Below, one piece after another: positions 1 to 7,851 of a stretch of DNA of 39,963 nucleotides. Origin of the DNA: Clostridia bacterium (GTDB lineage: Bacteria; Bacillota; Clostridia; Oscillospirales; CAG-272); NCBI GenBank assembly GCA_017938205.1, contig JAGBCA010000072.1:1-39963 (forward strand), written 5' to 3'. A program made the translations under genes and the position numbers. Under the pieces are notes generated by a model. It was not told the origin of the DNA. It ran no database searches and saw only the letters and a program-made list of their open reading frames with translations. How positions within the stretch are numbered: position 1 is the first letter of the stretch; every line of letters begins with the position of its first letter.

Positions 1-36
1 CTGCGCCGAATTGGATGTTCGGCGCAGTTGTTTTTT
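1..36 (+). terminator. Intrinsic terminator, possibly bidirectional
   Basis: A perfect 10-bp inverted repeat (CTGCGCCGAA / TTCGGCGCAG, loop ttggatg) is followed on the plus strand by TTGTTTTTT. It would end a plus-strand gene lying before the window. The same hairpin sits just after the stop codon of the minus-strand gene at 35-799, so it may serve both convergent units. The minus-side tract is outside the window. Confidence 0.8.
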
Positions 37-799
37 ATTCTTCGGTTGCTTCTGCGGTGGTTTGCGGATCGTCGGGCGCGGCATTTTCCTCCGCGGCTTT
101 TTCGGCTTCGGCGCGCTCGGCGGCTTCCTTGGCGGCCTTTTCAGCGGCGGCCTTGCGGAGCGTTTCCTTTGCTTCCTCGATCAGCCGTTCCTTTTCAAGG
201 AGGGCTTCGTAGAAGCAGGTGCGTGCGCTGATATGGTAGGGGATCACCCAAAGAAAACCAACGCCGAGGCAGAGAAGTCCAACGATGTACCAGCCGATAA
301 AGCCGAGATCCAGCGCGAAAAGCTGCGCCTTATAGCCGTTTGTGAGCTGCTTGCTTTGCTTCAGACAAAGCTTCCACTCCCATTCGGGATTGTCTGCCGC
401 GATATGCTCTGCGAAGGCGTAGGCATAGGCGCGCACGATACCGGGAATGATGAAGAGCAGCGACCAGAGCAGGATATACAGTGCCTTTACGAGGCCGAGA
501 AGAAAGAGATTCACGAAGCGCTTGCCAAAGGCGGCGAAGAGATCCGAAAGGCGCACCTCGCCCGTGCGCACGAAGCGCAGCATCAGCGTGGCAATGCCGA
601 AGGCGAGAATGCCGTTAATCAGCGTGCTGAGAAGAAAGGACTCTCCCTCCGTATCACCGAACAGCGCATACACGCCTGCGGAGAGAATGGCCTCCACCAA
701 GAAAACGAGAACCAGCGAGATCCAAGGCTCGCCGAACACCTTCGGCCCGATGCGAAGCCTTGCATCGCGGCGGATGGCGGCGTTTTGCTTCATAAACAT
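35..799 (-). CDS. DUF975-family integral membrane protein
   Basis: A 254-aa membrane protein. Several hydrophobic segments (about residues 28-48, 58-75, 98-125 and 160-190) are followed by a highly charged C-terminal tail rich in A, E and K (about 205-254), likely a cytoplasmic helix or coiled coil. The central part, with LWSLLFIIPGIVRAYAYA and a segment resembling DNPEWEWKLCLKQSKQLTNG, matches the DUF975 family of Firmicutes, whose function is unknown. The start is the ATG at 799, preceded by AAAGGAG with good spacing. An internal Met two codons later is a less likely alternative. The gene is alone on its strand, has its own promoter and points away from the GH20 gene. Family assignment is from memory of conserved motifs. 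Confidence 0.8.
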   Translation of the reverse strand: MFMKQNAAIRRDARLRIGPKVFGEPWISLVLVFLVEAILSAGVYALFGDTEGESFLLSTLINGILAFGIATLMLRFVRTGEVRLSDLFAAFGKRFVNLFLLGLVKALYILLWSLLFIIPGIVRAYAYAFAEHIAADNPEWEWKLCLKQSKQLTNGYKAQLFALDLGFIGWYIVGLLCLGVGFLWVIPYHISARTCFYEALLEKERLIEEAKETLRKAAAEKAAKEAAERAEAEKAAEENAAPDDPQTTAEATEE

Positions 800-853
800 A
801 AGAACACTCCTTTTGTGCCTGCAAGCAGGCGTTTTTTGTTTTTACCATACTAC

Positions 854-882
854 ATTATACTACGCTTTTTTTCGTTTTTCAA
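854..882 (-). promoter_or_regulatory. Sigma-A-type promoter for the DUF975 gene
   Basis: On the minus strand TTGAAA (877-882) and TATAAT (854-859) are separated by 17 nt, about 55 nt upstream of the start at 799. A small GC-rich palindrome (GCCTGC/GCAGGC, 821-834) lies in the predicted leader. Confidence 0.75.
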
Positions 883-963
883 GTATCACGCCGAAAAGCG
901 AATATAAAAAAATTGCGATTATTGTATTATTTTGCTTAGTCTTTTGCAATTTGGAAAAAAACC

Positions 964-992
964 TTGACGGGCGGGAAAAAAATTGGTATACT
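964..992 (+). promoter_or_regulatory. Sigma-A-type promoter for the GH20 gene
   Basis: TTGACG (964-969), a 17-nt spacer and TATACT (987-992) lie about 57 nt before the ATG at 1050. The gene has a strong GGAGGT ribosome-binding site. Confidence 0.8.
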
Positions 993-1049
993 CAAAGCAT
1001 AAAGCATTGCGTGCGCAGGATCTGCCGCGCGATAGGAGGTAGCAATTTT

Positions 1050-3173
1050 ATGAGCATTCGCGATACGATTTTTCCTCTGCCCCTGAAGGTGGAGGCTTTG
1101 GGCGGCTCGGTGCGCCTTTCGGGCGTTTTCGCAGAGGCAGAGGCAGAATTTGCTTTGAAAACCTTTCTGCACGCGGCAGAGGGGAGCGGCCTTTCTGCCG
1201 ATAAGGATGGCAATGTGCGCCTTGTTTTTGATGAAACGGTTGAAAACGAAGAGGGCTATGCCATCGAGGCGGCGGACGGCGCAGTTACCGTGCGTGCAAG
1301 GAGCCTTGCGGGCTTTTGCTATGCGGGCGGTAGCCTTTCGCAGATTGCAGCGCAAGGATATATTCCCGCGATCAGGCTGTACGATGCGCCGCTTTGCAAG
1401 ATCCGCGGTGTGCATATGTATCTGCCGCCAAGCGATGTGATCGAGGATGAGTTTTTCCGTGTTCTGGATCTGCTTGCAAGACTGAAATACAACACCGTAT
1501 TTTTGGAGATCGGCGGCGGCGTGGAATACGAGAGCCATCCCGAGATCAATAAGACCTGGAAGCGCTTTTGCCGTGAGGCAAGAGATTATTACGGCGGTCC
1601 GCAGGGCTTGCAGGCCTCCGAGGCGCATTGGAAGGATTCCACGCACGTGGAGCTTGCGGGCGGCGGCTGTCTGACGAAGGCGGAGCTGAAAAAGATCGTG
1701 GACCGTATCCGCTTCCTCGGCATGGAGGTGATCCCCGAGATCCAGGCGCTTTCGCACGCGTATTATCTCACGCTTTCGCACCCCGAGATCGCGGAGCAGA
1801 CCTTTGAGCCTTATCCGGACACCTGGTGCCCGATGAACGAGGCAAGCTACCGCCTTTACGAGGACATTGCAAGGGAGCTGCACGAGCTTCTCGGTTTCAC
1901 GAAGGTTTCCATCGGCCACGATGAGATCCGTATTCTCGGAAAATGCCCGCGCTGTAAGGGCAAGAGCGGTGCGGAGCTTGTGGCGCATGACCTGAACCGC
2001 TTGCATGACATTTGGGAAAAGATGGGCGTGAAGATGTTTATGTGGGGTGAGAGCCTGCAGAACTATATCAATGCCTACGGCAACCGTGCCGGCGGCAAGA
2101 TCCTGCGCGGCGGCCGCTTCGGCCGTACCTGGGAGATGCCCGCAACGCACGAGGCTATTGACATGATCCCCACGGACATCACGATGCTCGATTGGCAATG
2201 GGGGCAGAGCATTTATTCCACCTCGGAGTTTTCCGAGCGCGGCATTTCCTTCCTTTACGGCAACTTCCACGGCCAAAGCATCACGCATTGGCAGACGCTT
2301 GTGAAAAACAAGGGCTTCCTCGGTGCGGAGGTTTCCACCTGGTGCGTGACGGACTTCAACGAGCTTTCGCGCAACGGCTGGTTCTATGTTTTCGTTTTCT
2401 CCTCCGCCGTTCTTTGGGAGCAGGATTACGACGATCATAAACGCGCCGCATACGCCTTGAAAACCAACGATCTTATGCCCGAAGTGCGTGCTTTCCTGCA
2501 CGGCGGCAAGGCGGCCGAGTATCTCGGCAAGGGCTTTTTCTCCTCGCATGGTGATACGTTTGCTTTTGGCGCACTTGAGGGCTCGGCGGCTTCCGAGGCC
2601 CTGCGCAGACGCTTTGAGGGCGGCCTGCTTTCGGGCATTGCCAAGGACGTGACCGTTTCCGTTGGAAAGGAAGTGGGGGACATCACGGTGCTCCATGCGG
2701 TGGATTTCGGAGAGGGAACACCCCCTGCGCGTGAGCAGACCTGGTATTTCCACGATAAAACGCCGCTTTTGCTCGGCTATTACAGCGTTACCTATGAGGA
2801 TGGGCTCGTGTACTCCTATCCCGTGGAGTACGGTTATCATATCGGCGATGTCAAATGCGACTTTGCGCCCCTGCCGCAAAAATTCCCCGTGAAGAGCGCG
2901 GAGGATGAGAGCGGCAATCAAAAGAAGGGCGAGCTGATCCAGCCTGCGGCGATCTGCGGCTTTAAGGATGCGTGGTTTAAGGGCATTACCGCAACGGCGG
3001 ATGCCTATCCCGTGGTGACGGAAAACGGCGTGCGCACCGTGTATGCTTGCACACTCAAAAACCGCCGCCAAGACGTTGCCGTAAAGAGTGTGAAATTCTT
3101 CACTCCGATCGACAACGAGGGCAAGCCGATGGAGAGGGAAGGCGACGTGCTTTTCTTTGGAATTATGGCATAA
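1050..3173 (+). CDS. GH20-family beta-N-acetylhexosaminidase-like glycosidase
   Basis: A 707-aa protein beginning at ATG 1050, chosen because GGAGGT lies directly upstream and a strong promoter precedes it; the open frame extends further 5' but without support. Residues about 1-115 form the alpha/beta GH20b-like N-domain. Residues about 120-480 form the GH20 TIM barrel. It carries the family's acid/base pair in IGHDEI (D291-E292), where the Asp orients the substrate acetamido group and the Glu is the general acid. No signal peptide is visible, so it probably acts in the cytoplasm on imported N-acetylhexosaminides. The last 200 residues form an additional beta-rich C-terminal region that I do not recognise. 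It is monocistronic, ending at a strong bidirectional terminator. Confidence 0.88.
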   Translation: MSIRDTIFPLPLKVEALGGSVRLSGVFAEAEAEFALKTFLHAAEGSGLSADKDGNVRLVFDETVENEEGYAIEAADGAVTVRARSLAGFCYAGGSLSQIAAQGYIPAIRLYDAPLCKIRGVHMYLPPSDVIEDEFFRVLDLLARLKYNTVFLEIGGGVEYESHPEINKTWKRFCREARDYYGGPQGLQASEAHWKDSTHVELAGGGCLTKAELKKIVDRIRFLGMEVIPEIQALSHAYYLTLSHPEIAEQTFEPYPDTWCPMNEASYRLYEDIARELHELLGFTKVSIGHDEIRILGKCPRCKGKSGAELVAHDLNRLHDIWEKMGVKMFMWGESLQNYINAYGNRAGGKILRGGRFGRTWEMPATHEAIDMIPTDITMLDWQWGQSIYSTSEFSERGISFLYGNFHGQSITHWQTLVKNKGFLGAEVSTWCVTDFNELSRNGWFYVFVFSSAVLWEQDYDDHKRAAYALKTNDLMPEVRAFLHGGKAAEYLGKGFFSSHGDTFAFGALEGSAASEALRRRFEGGLLSGIAKDVTVSVGKEVGDITVLHAVDFGEGTPPAREQTWYFHDKTPLLLGYYSVTYEDGLVYSYPVEYGYHIGDVKCDFAPLPQKFPVKSAEDESGNQKKGELIQPAAICGFKDAWFKGITATADAYPVVTENGVRTVYACTLKNRRQDVAVKSVKFFTPIDNEGKPMEREGDVLFFGIMA

Positions 3174-3187
3174 TGTAAACAATAGAT

Positions 3188-3230
3188 AACAAAAAACCGA
3201 TGCAAATCTGATTTGCATCGGTTTTTTGTT
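3188..3230. terminator. Bidirectional terminator between convergent genes
   Basis: A near-perfect palindrome (AAAAAACCGATGCAAATC / GATTTGCATCGGTTTTTT) lies between the stop of the GH20 gene and the stop of the DtxR-like gene. It has A-runs on one side and T-runs on the other, so it can terminate transcription from both directions. Confidence 0.9.
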
Positions 3231-3236
3231 GGAAAC

Positions 3237-3593
3237 TCAAAGCCATTTTTTGATTGCCGCGAGCGTATCATCGCTGATATGATGCTCGATCTTGCAGGCA
3301 TCCGATTCCGCGACCTCGGTGCTGACGCCGAGCTTTTCGAGAAAGGCGGTGAGGATGGTGTGCCGCTCATAGATCTTTTCTGCGAGGGAGAAGCCCGCCT
3401 CGGTCAGCGTGATCGCGCCGTCCTCTCCAACGGTCACGTAACCGTTTTTCTTGAGGATGCCGAGCGCACGGCTGACGCTGGGCTTGGAGAAGCCCATATA
3501 TTCGCCTACGTCAATGGCGCGGGGCGGCGCACCCTTCTTCGTGAGCACGTAGATGGTTTCGATATACATTTCGCCGGATTCCAAAAGATGCAC
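3237..3593 (-). CDS. DtxR/MntR-family metal-dependent transcriptional regulator
   Basis: A 118-aa winged-helix repressor with a dimerisation domain and no SH3-like third domain, the short MntR-like layout. The winged helix spans about residues 5-65 and the dimerisation domain about 68-118. Predicted metal ligands are M9 (in SGEMYIE), H78, C100, E103 and H104 (in DACKIEHH). The Met and Cys correspond to M10 and C102 of DtxR rather than the Asp and Glu of MntR, which suggests an iron-responsive protein (inference). The start is GTG at 3593 with AAAGGAGA upstream. No metal transporter is adjacent, so its targets are probably elsewhere or its own promoter region. Confidence 0.88.
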   Translation of the reverse strand: MHLLESGEMYIETIYVLTKKGAPPRAIDVGEYMGFSKPSVSRALGILKKNGYVTVGEDGAITLTEAGFSLAEKIYERHTILTAFLEKLGVSTEVAESDACKIEHHISDDTLAAIKKWL

Positions 3594-3620
3594 AGCACTT
3601 CTCCTTTCGCTTTTTATTCT

Positions 3621-3649
3621 ATCATATCATAAAAAAATGAAAAAATCAA
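3621..3649 (-). promoter_or_regulatory. Promoter of the DtxR-like gene
   Basis: On the minus strand TTGATT (3644-3649), 17 nt, TATGAT (3621-3626). It is back-to-back with the promoter of the PHP operon, so a regulator bound here could affect both units. Confidence 0.7.
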
Positions 3650-3658
3650 GTTGTTTTC

Positions 3659-3687
3659 TTGACTTCGATTTTTGGGTGTGCTATACT
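3659..3687 (+). promoter_or_regulatory. Promoter of the PHP-PHP-nitrilase/GDPD operon
   Basis: TTGACT (3659-3664), 17-nt spacer, TATACT (3682-3687), with an extended -10 TG. It lies 43 nt before the start at 3730, which has AAAGGAG. Confidence 0.8.
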
Positions 3688-3729
3688 ACCTTATACATAT
3701 AGAACTTTCTGCTTTAAAGGAGAAAAAAT

Positions 3730-4743
3730 ATGAAGATTGAACTTTTGCCAAAGGATCTGAACTACTACAAGGCCAATCTCCATTCGCATTCCCGCCATTC
3801 GGACGGCGGCAGCTGGCCCGACGAAATGAAGGCGGCTTATAAGAAGCACGGGTATGATATTCTTGCGGTTACGGATCACTCTATTTTTATTCCGCATAAT
3901 GACCTGACCGACGAGGATTTTCTGATGCTGAACGGCCTTGAATACGAGTGCGTGGATTGGGGAAAATCGGACAGACATTGCCATTTTAACGCGATCGCGC
4001 CCTCGCCCGAAACGGTTTTGCAGCCGATGTATCACCGCACGGCGTACGTTTGGGCAGGCGGTGTTGAGGCGAAAAAGCTCGTGAAATTTGACGAAAGCCT
4101 CCCTGATTTTGAGCGCGAATACAGCCACGAATGCATCAATAAAATGATGAAGATCTGCAAGGATCTCGGCTTTTTCGTGATCTACAATCATCCGTCCTGG
4201 TCGCTCGAGCATTATCCGGACTATATGGGATACAACGAGATGCACGCGATGGAGATCGTGAACTATGGCAGTGTTCGCGGCGGGTATCCCGAATATAACG
4301 AGCAGGTGTATGACGATATGCTCACGGGCGGAAAGCGCATCTTTTGCGTTGCCGCGGATGATAACCATAATATGAGCCATGACGATTTCAACGGATATAC
4401 GCGCATCGGCGCAAAGGAGTTGACCTATAAAAGCGTGATGGAGGCGCTGTTTGCGGGAAGATTTTACGCTTCGACGGGCGCGGAAATTTCCGCGATCTAT
4501 ATTGAGGATGGGAAGATCCATATTGAAACACCTGCTTGCAAGGAGATCCGCGTATTCACGGGCTTCCGCAAGGGCTACCGCGTGATGGGAACGAAAGAAA
4601 ATCCCATTACGCATGCGGAATTTGCGCTTCCCGACGATCGGTGCAAATACTTCCGTGTAACGGTCACCGATTTTGAGGGCAACAAGGCGTACAGCAACGC
4701 ATATTTCTTTGACGAGCTCGGAATCATCTTGCCTAAGGCATAA
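3730..4743 (+). CDS. PHP-domain metal-dependent phosphoesterase-like protein (copy 1)
   Basis: A 337-aa cytoplasmic protein with a PHP (polymerase and histidinol phosphatase) domain. Visible motifs are NLHSHSRHSDG (H18, H20, D25), VTDH (D49, H50), NHPSW near residue 155 and ADDNH near 218. These are the histidines and acids that bind the divalent-metal cluster. The last ~90 residues are beta-rich. PHP proteins of this kind hydrolyse phosphoesters, but the substrate cannot be told from sequence. The ATG follows AAAGGAG by a normal distance. The next gene begins 10 nt after the stop and is a close paralogue, so the pair arose by tandem duplication. The operon also encodes a GDPD domain, suggesting phosphodiester or polyol-phosphate metabolism (inference). 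Confidence 0.85.
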   Translation: MKIELLPKDLNYYKANLHSHSRHSDGGSWPDEMKAAYKKHGYDILAVTDHSIFIPHNDLTDEDFLMLNGLEYECVDWGKSDRHCHFNAIAPSPETVLQPMYHRTAYVWAGGVEAKKLVKFDESLPDFEREYSHECINKMMKICKDLGFFVIYNHPSWSLEHYPDYMGYNEMHAMEIVNYGSVRGGYPEYNEQVYDDMLTGGKRIFCVAADDNHNMSHDDFNGYTRIGAKELTYKSVMEALFAGRFYASTGAEISAIYIEDGKIHIETPACKEIRVFTGFRKGYRVMGTKENPITHAEFALPDDRCKYFRVTVTDFEGNKAYSNAYFFDELGIILPKA

Positions 4744-4753
4744 AGGAAAAATT

Positions 4754-5764
4754 ATGAAAATCGAACTTCTTTCGAAAGATCTTAATCAGTACAAGGCAAA
4801 TCTCCATTCGCATTCCACGCTCTCGGACGGCAGGATCACCCCCGAGGAAATGAAGGATGCCTACAAGGCGCAAGGCTACAGTGTGCTTGCGATCACGGAC
4901 CATAACGTGTTTCTTCCGCACAACGATCTGACCGAGGATGATTTTTTGGTGCTGAACGGCCTGGAATACAACATCGATCCCGATGACGGAAGCGGGCGCA
5001 CCTGTCATTTTTGTGCGATCGCGGGGGATAAGAATACCGTTCTTCAGCCGCTCTTTCACAGAACGAAGTACTGTATTCGCGGCGCAGTGGAGTCCAGAAA
5101 GCTCGTCAAATACGACGAGAGCCTTCCGGACTATGAGCGCGTTTACACCGGCGAAGGGGTTTCCGAGATGATGAAGACCTGCCGCGATGCCGGATTTTTC
5201 GTGACCTACAACCATCCCTGCTGGTCGGTGGAGCGTTATCCCGAATATATGAGCTATGACGGTATGCACGCGATGGAGATCATGAACTATGCCTGCCGGG
5301 AGGTGGGTTATCCCGAGGTCAACGAGACAGTGTTTGACGATATGCTGATGGGCGGAAAACGCGTTTTCTGCTCCGCAAACGACGATAATCACACGGTGGA
5401 AAAGGATGCCTTCGGCGGCTTCAACTATATTCTTTCGCCCGAGCTGACCTATGAGAGCGTGATGGAGGCGCTTTTTGCGGGCCGCTATTACGCATCGGAC
5501 GGTCCAAGGATCACTGCGCTCTATGCAGAGGATGGCGCTGTGCATATTGAGGTGCCGGGGGCAAGAGAGATCCGCGTGTTTACGGGCTTCCGCCGCGCAA
5601 GCCGCAAGATCGGTACGCCGGATGCACCCGTGACGGAGTTTCAGTACACGCCGGATGAAAAATGCAGATACGTTCGCTTTGCCGTTGTGGATTTTGAGGG
5701 CAAAACCGCTTTCACACGCGCATATTTTCCCGATGAGCTTGGACTTGATTCTAAGGAGAAATAA
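4754..5764 (+). CDS. PHP-domain phosphoesterase-like protein (copy 2)
   Basis: A 336-aa paralogue of the preceding gene, collinear over its whole length and starting with nearly the same residues (MKIELLSKDLNQYKANLHSH). The metal-binding residues H18, H20, D25, D49 and H50 are all kept, so both copies are probably active. ATG 4754 is preceded by AAAGGAAA, 10 nt after the upstream stop, which points to one transcript. Longer in-frame starts overlap the upstream gene and lack a ribosome-binding site. Differences between copies concentrate between residues 65 and 110, which could mean different substrate ranges (inference). Confidence 0.85.
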   Translation: MKIELLSKDLNQYKANLHSHSTLSDGRITPEEMKDAYKAQGYSVLAITDHNVFLPHNDLTEDDFLVLNGLEYNIDPDDGSGRTCHFCAIAGDKNTVLQPLFHRTKYCIRGAVESRKLVKYDESLPDYERVYTGEGVSEMMKTCRDAGFFVTYNHPCWSVERYPEYMSYDGMHAMEIMNYACREVGYPEVNETVFDDMLMGGKRVFCSANDDNHTVEKDAFGGFNYILSPELTYESVMEALFAGRYYASDGPRITALYAEDGAVHIEVPGAREIRVFTGFRRASRKIGTPDAPVTEFQYTPDEKCRYVRFAVVDFEGKTAFTRAYFPDELGLDSKEK

Positions 5765-5765
5765 T

Positions 5766-7370
5766 ATGAAGGTTTCGGTCATTCAACCGCCTTACAGCCA
5801 CGATCTTTGCGCGGCTGACGAGCTGTTTGAGTATAAGATGAAGTGCCTTGATGCGCTCGAAAAGCCGATGGATCTCGTGGTGCTTCCCGAATACAGCGAC
5901 GTTCCCTGCGTGACGAGCACGCGTGAGGATACGCTTGCTTTGCATGAAAAATATATTGCTCCCTTGCTGAAAAAATGCGAGGAGACCGCAAAGCGCCTCG
6001 GCGCGATCCTTTTCGTCAACGCGCTCTGCCTTGTGGAGGGCGAATACCGCAACACGACCTATGCCTATAACCGCGAGGGCGTGCTCGTCGGTCAGTATTT
6101 TAAGCGGCATATTCCGCCGCTGGAGCGCGCGATCGGCATTGCCTCGGACTATACGGAGCGTTACGAGCCGCCGTATATCTTGGAGCTGGAGGGGCTGCGC
6201 TTTGCGTTCCTCACCTGCTACGATTTCTATTTTTACGAGGCTTTTCCCGTTCTGGCAAGGCAAAAGCCCGATATTATCATCGGCTGCTCTTTGCAGAGAA
6301 GCGATACGCATGAGGCGACCGAGATCATGTGCCGATTCCTCGCTTATAATACGAACGCCTACGTGGTGCGTGCCTCGGTGAGCTTTGCCGAGGATGCGAA
6401 GATCTGCGGCGCATCCATGGTGGTTTCCCCGAAGGGGGAGGTGCTTTGCAATATGCAGGGGCGCTTCGGTCTTTCCACGGTGGACTTTGATCCGAAGGAT
6501 AAATACTATAAGCCTGCGGGCTTCGGCCGCGCACCTGCCGCGCATCACGAATATATCGAGATCGGCAGAGCACCCTGGCAATACCGCCCTGCGGGCAGTG
6601 CCGTTTCGGCAGGCGAGGCGCTGACGCCCTATCCGCGCGTATGCGCGCACCGCGGCTTTAATACCGTTGCCCCCGAAAACAGTATGCCCGCCTTTGGCGC
6701 GGCGATCGCTATGGGCGCGGAGGAGATCGAGTTCGATCTTTGGGCAACCAAGGACGGAGAGCTCGTTTCCATTCACGATAGCTCCCTGGAGCGTACATCG
6801 GACGGCGTTGGAAACGTATGGGATCATACCTACGAGGAGCTTCTTGCCTTCGATTTCGGTAAAAAGCACGGTGCCGCTTACGAGGGGCTTCGCATTCTGC
6901 GCTTTGAGGACATTCTGAAAAAGCTTTCCTCGCTCGTTATTATGAATATCCACGTCAAGATCTGGGATGCAGAGGCCGCCGATCCGATGATCGAAAGGAT
7001 CGTTTCTCTGATCCGCAAGTACGACTGCGAAAAATGCGTGTACTTTATGACCACGAGTGACCGTATTCTTGCACGGGTGATGGAATATGCGCCGGATATT
7101 GCCGTTTGCGTGGGGCATGATTTTAACCGCCCGTACGCCATCGTGGATCGCGCGATCGCGCTCGGCGCAAAGAAGGTACAGCTCTTCAAGCCTTACTTTA
7201 ATAGGGAGATGATCGACAAGGCGCACGCGCACGGTATCAAATGCAACGTCTTTTACGCGGACGAGGCCGAGGAAACGAGAAAATACCTCGAAATGGGCAT
7301 TGATACCATTCTCACCAACGATTACGGACGCATTTCTGCCGTCGTGGAGGATTTCAAGGCGGGGAAGTAA
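5766..7370 (+). CDS. Two-domain fusion: nitrilase-superfamily amidohydrolase + glycerophosphodiester phosphodiesterase
   Basis: A 534-aa protein starting 2 nt after the previous stop, with AAGGAGA as ribosome-binding site. Residues 1-285 form a carbon-nitrogen hydrolase domain with the full Glu-Lys-Cys triad: E42 (LPEYS), K113 (YFKRHIPP) and C151 (LTCYDF). Residues about 290-534 form a GDPD TIM barrel with AHRGF (H295, R296), APEN, EFD (E322, D324) and IHD (H337), the catalytic and metal residues of UgpQ/GlpQ-type enzymes. The first would hydrolyse an amide or nitrile, the second release an alcohol from glycerophosphodiesters. No signal peptide is visible. I do not know a characterised protein with this exact fusion. 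It ends the PHP operon; no clear terminator hairpin follows. Confidence 0.88.
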   Translation: MKVSVIQPPYSHDLCAADELFEYKMKCLDALEKPMDLVVLPEYSDVPCVTSTREDTLALHEKYIAPLLKKCEETAKRLGAILFVNALCLVEGEYRNTTYAYNREGVLVGQYFKRHIPPLERAIGIASDYTERYEPPYILELEGLRFAFLTCYDFYFYEAFPVLARQKPDIIIGCSLQRSDTHEATEIMCRFLAYNTNAYVVRASVSFAEDAKICGASMVVSPKGEVLCNMQGRFGLSTVDFDPKDKYYKPAGFGRAPAAHHEYIEIGRAPWQYRPAGSAVSAGEALTPYPRVCAHRGFNTVAPENSMPAFGAAIAMGAEEIEFDLWATKDGELVSIHDSSLERTSDGVGNVWDHTYEELLAFDFGKKHGAAYEGLRILRFEDILKKLSSLVIMNIHVKIWDAEAADPMIERIVSLIRKYDCEKCVYFMTTSDRILARVMEYAPDIAVCVGHDFNRPYAIVDRAIALGAKKVQLFKPYFNREMIDKAHAHGIKCNVFYADEAEETRKYLEMGIDTILTNDYGRISAVVEDFKAGK

Positions 7371-7405
7371 AGTACCCCCTCTTTCCGTATTTTGCAAAAA
7401 AACAC

Positions 7406-7434
7406 TTGACAAGCACGTAAAAGTGTGCTACAAT
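7406..7434 (+). promoter_or_regulatory. Promoter of the T-box-trpB transcript
   Basis: TTGACA (7406-7411), 17 nt, TACAAT (7429-7434) with an extended -10 TG. Nineteen bases (7416-7434) are identical to the asd promoter at 24950-24968. The spacer also carries a small inverted repeat (AGCAC/GTGCT). Confidence 0.85.
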
Positions 7435-7440
7435 GATTCC

Positions 7441-7707
7441 ATCAAACCAAAGAGAAAGAGGAGTACCCCTTCTTTGAACCTCAAAGAGAGCCGCAGGCGG
7501 TGAAATTGCGGCAGGGAATGGTTGGGCGAATGGGCTTTCGAGGGCAAACCGAAAGATATGCGAGTAGGCTTTGACGGCACACACCGTTATCCGTGACAGC
7601 GAATGATGCGTTCGCAACGAGGAGTTTTTGAAACTCGAAATCGGGTGGCACCGTGATTTTTGTTAATCGCCCCGAGCAGATCTTGCTCGGGGATTTTTAT
7701 TTTTTTG
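7441..7707 (+). promoter_or_regulatory. Tryptophan-specific T-box leader with intrinsic terminator
   Basis: The untranslated leader contains a T-box core GGGTGGCACCG (7643-7653) followed by a terminator CCCCGAGCA/TGCTCGGGG (7670-7678/7684-7692) and a T-rich tract. A candidate specifier is TGG (Trp) at 7531-7533 in the context GAA-TGG-GCTTTCGAG, the usual surrounding of a T-box specifier loop. The bulge bases TGGC (7646-7649) would pair with GCCA, that is a tRNA with discriminator G, as bacterial tRNA-Trp has. Uncharged tRNA-Trp should stabilise the antiterminator and allow trpB transcription. Helix assignments are by eye. Confidence 0.9.
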
Positions 7708-7723
7708 CGAAAGGAGAGAAGCG

Positions 7724-7771
7724 ATGAATAAGCGAGAGGGAAGACGATGGCGCTTCTCGAAAATTGCGTAA
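7724..7771 (+). CDS. Putative 15-aa leader peptide with one Trp codon
   Basis: ATG 7724 follows AAAGGAGAGAAGCG at a good distance and opens a 15-codon frame (MNKREGRRWRFSKIA) ending at TAA 7769-7771, between the T-box terminator and trpB. It is basic and has a single Trp. It may be a leader peptide that adds translational control, or chance. Only the ribosome-binding site and position support it. Confidence 0.3.
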   Translation: MNKREGRRWRFSKIA

Positions 7772-7851
7772 AAACGGAAACAAATGTTTACAAAAAATGC
7801 GGAATTTATCCGCAGATCAAATAAAAATGCAGAATGCAAGGAGAAAGAAAA

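Noticed and set aside
936-3218. Long open frame on the minus strand across the GH20 gene
   Set aside because: It is antisense to a gene with clear catalytic motifs, promoter and ribosome-binding site. The translated product is rich in H, R, A and L without any domain, as expected from the complement of a codon-biased gene.
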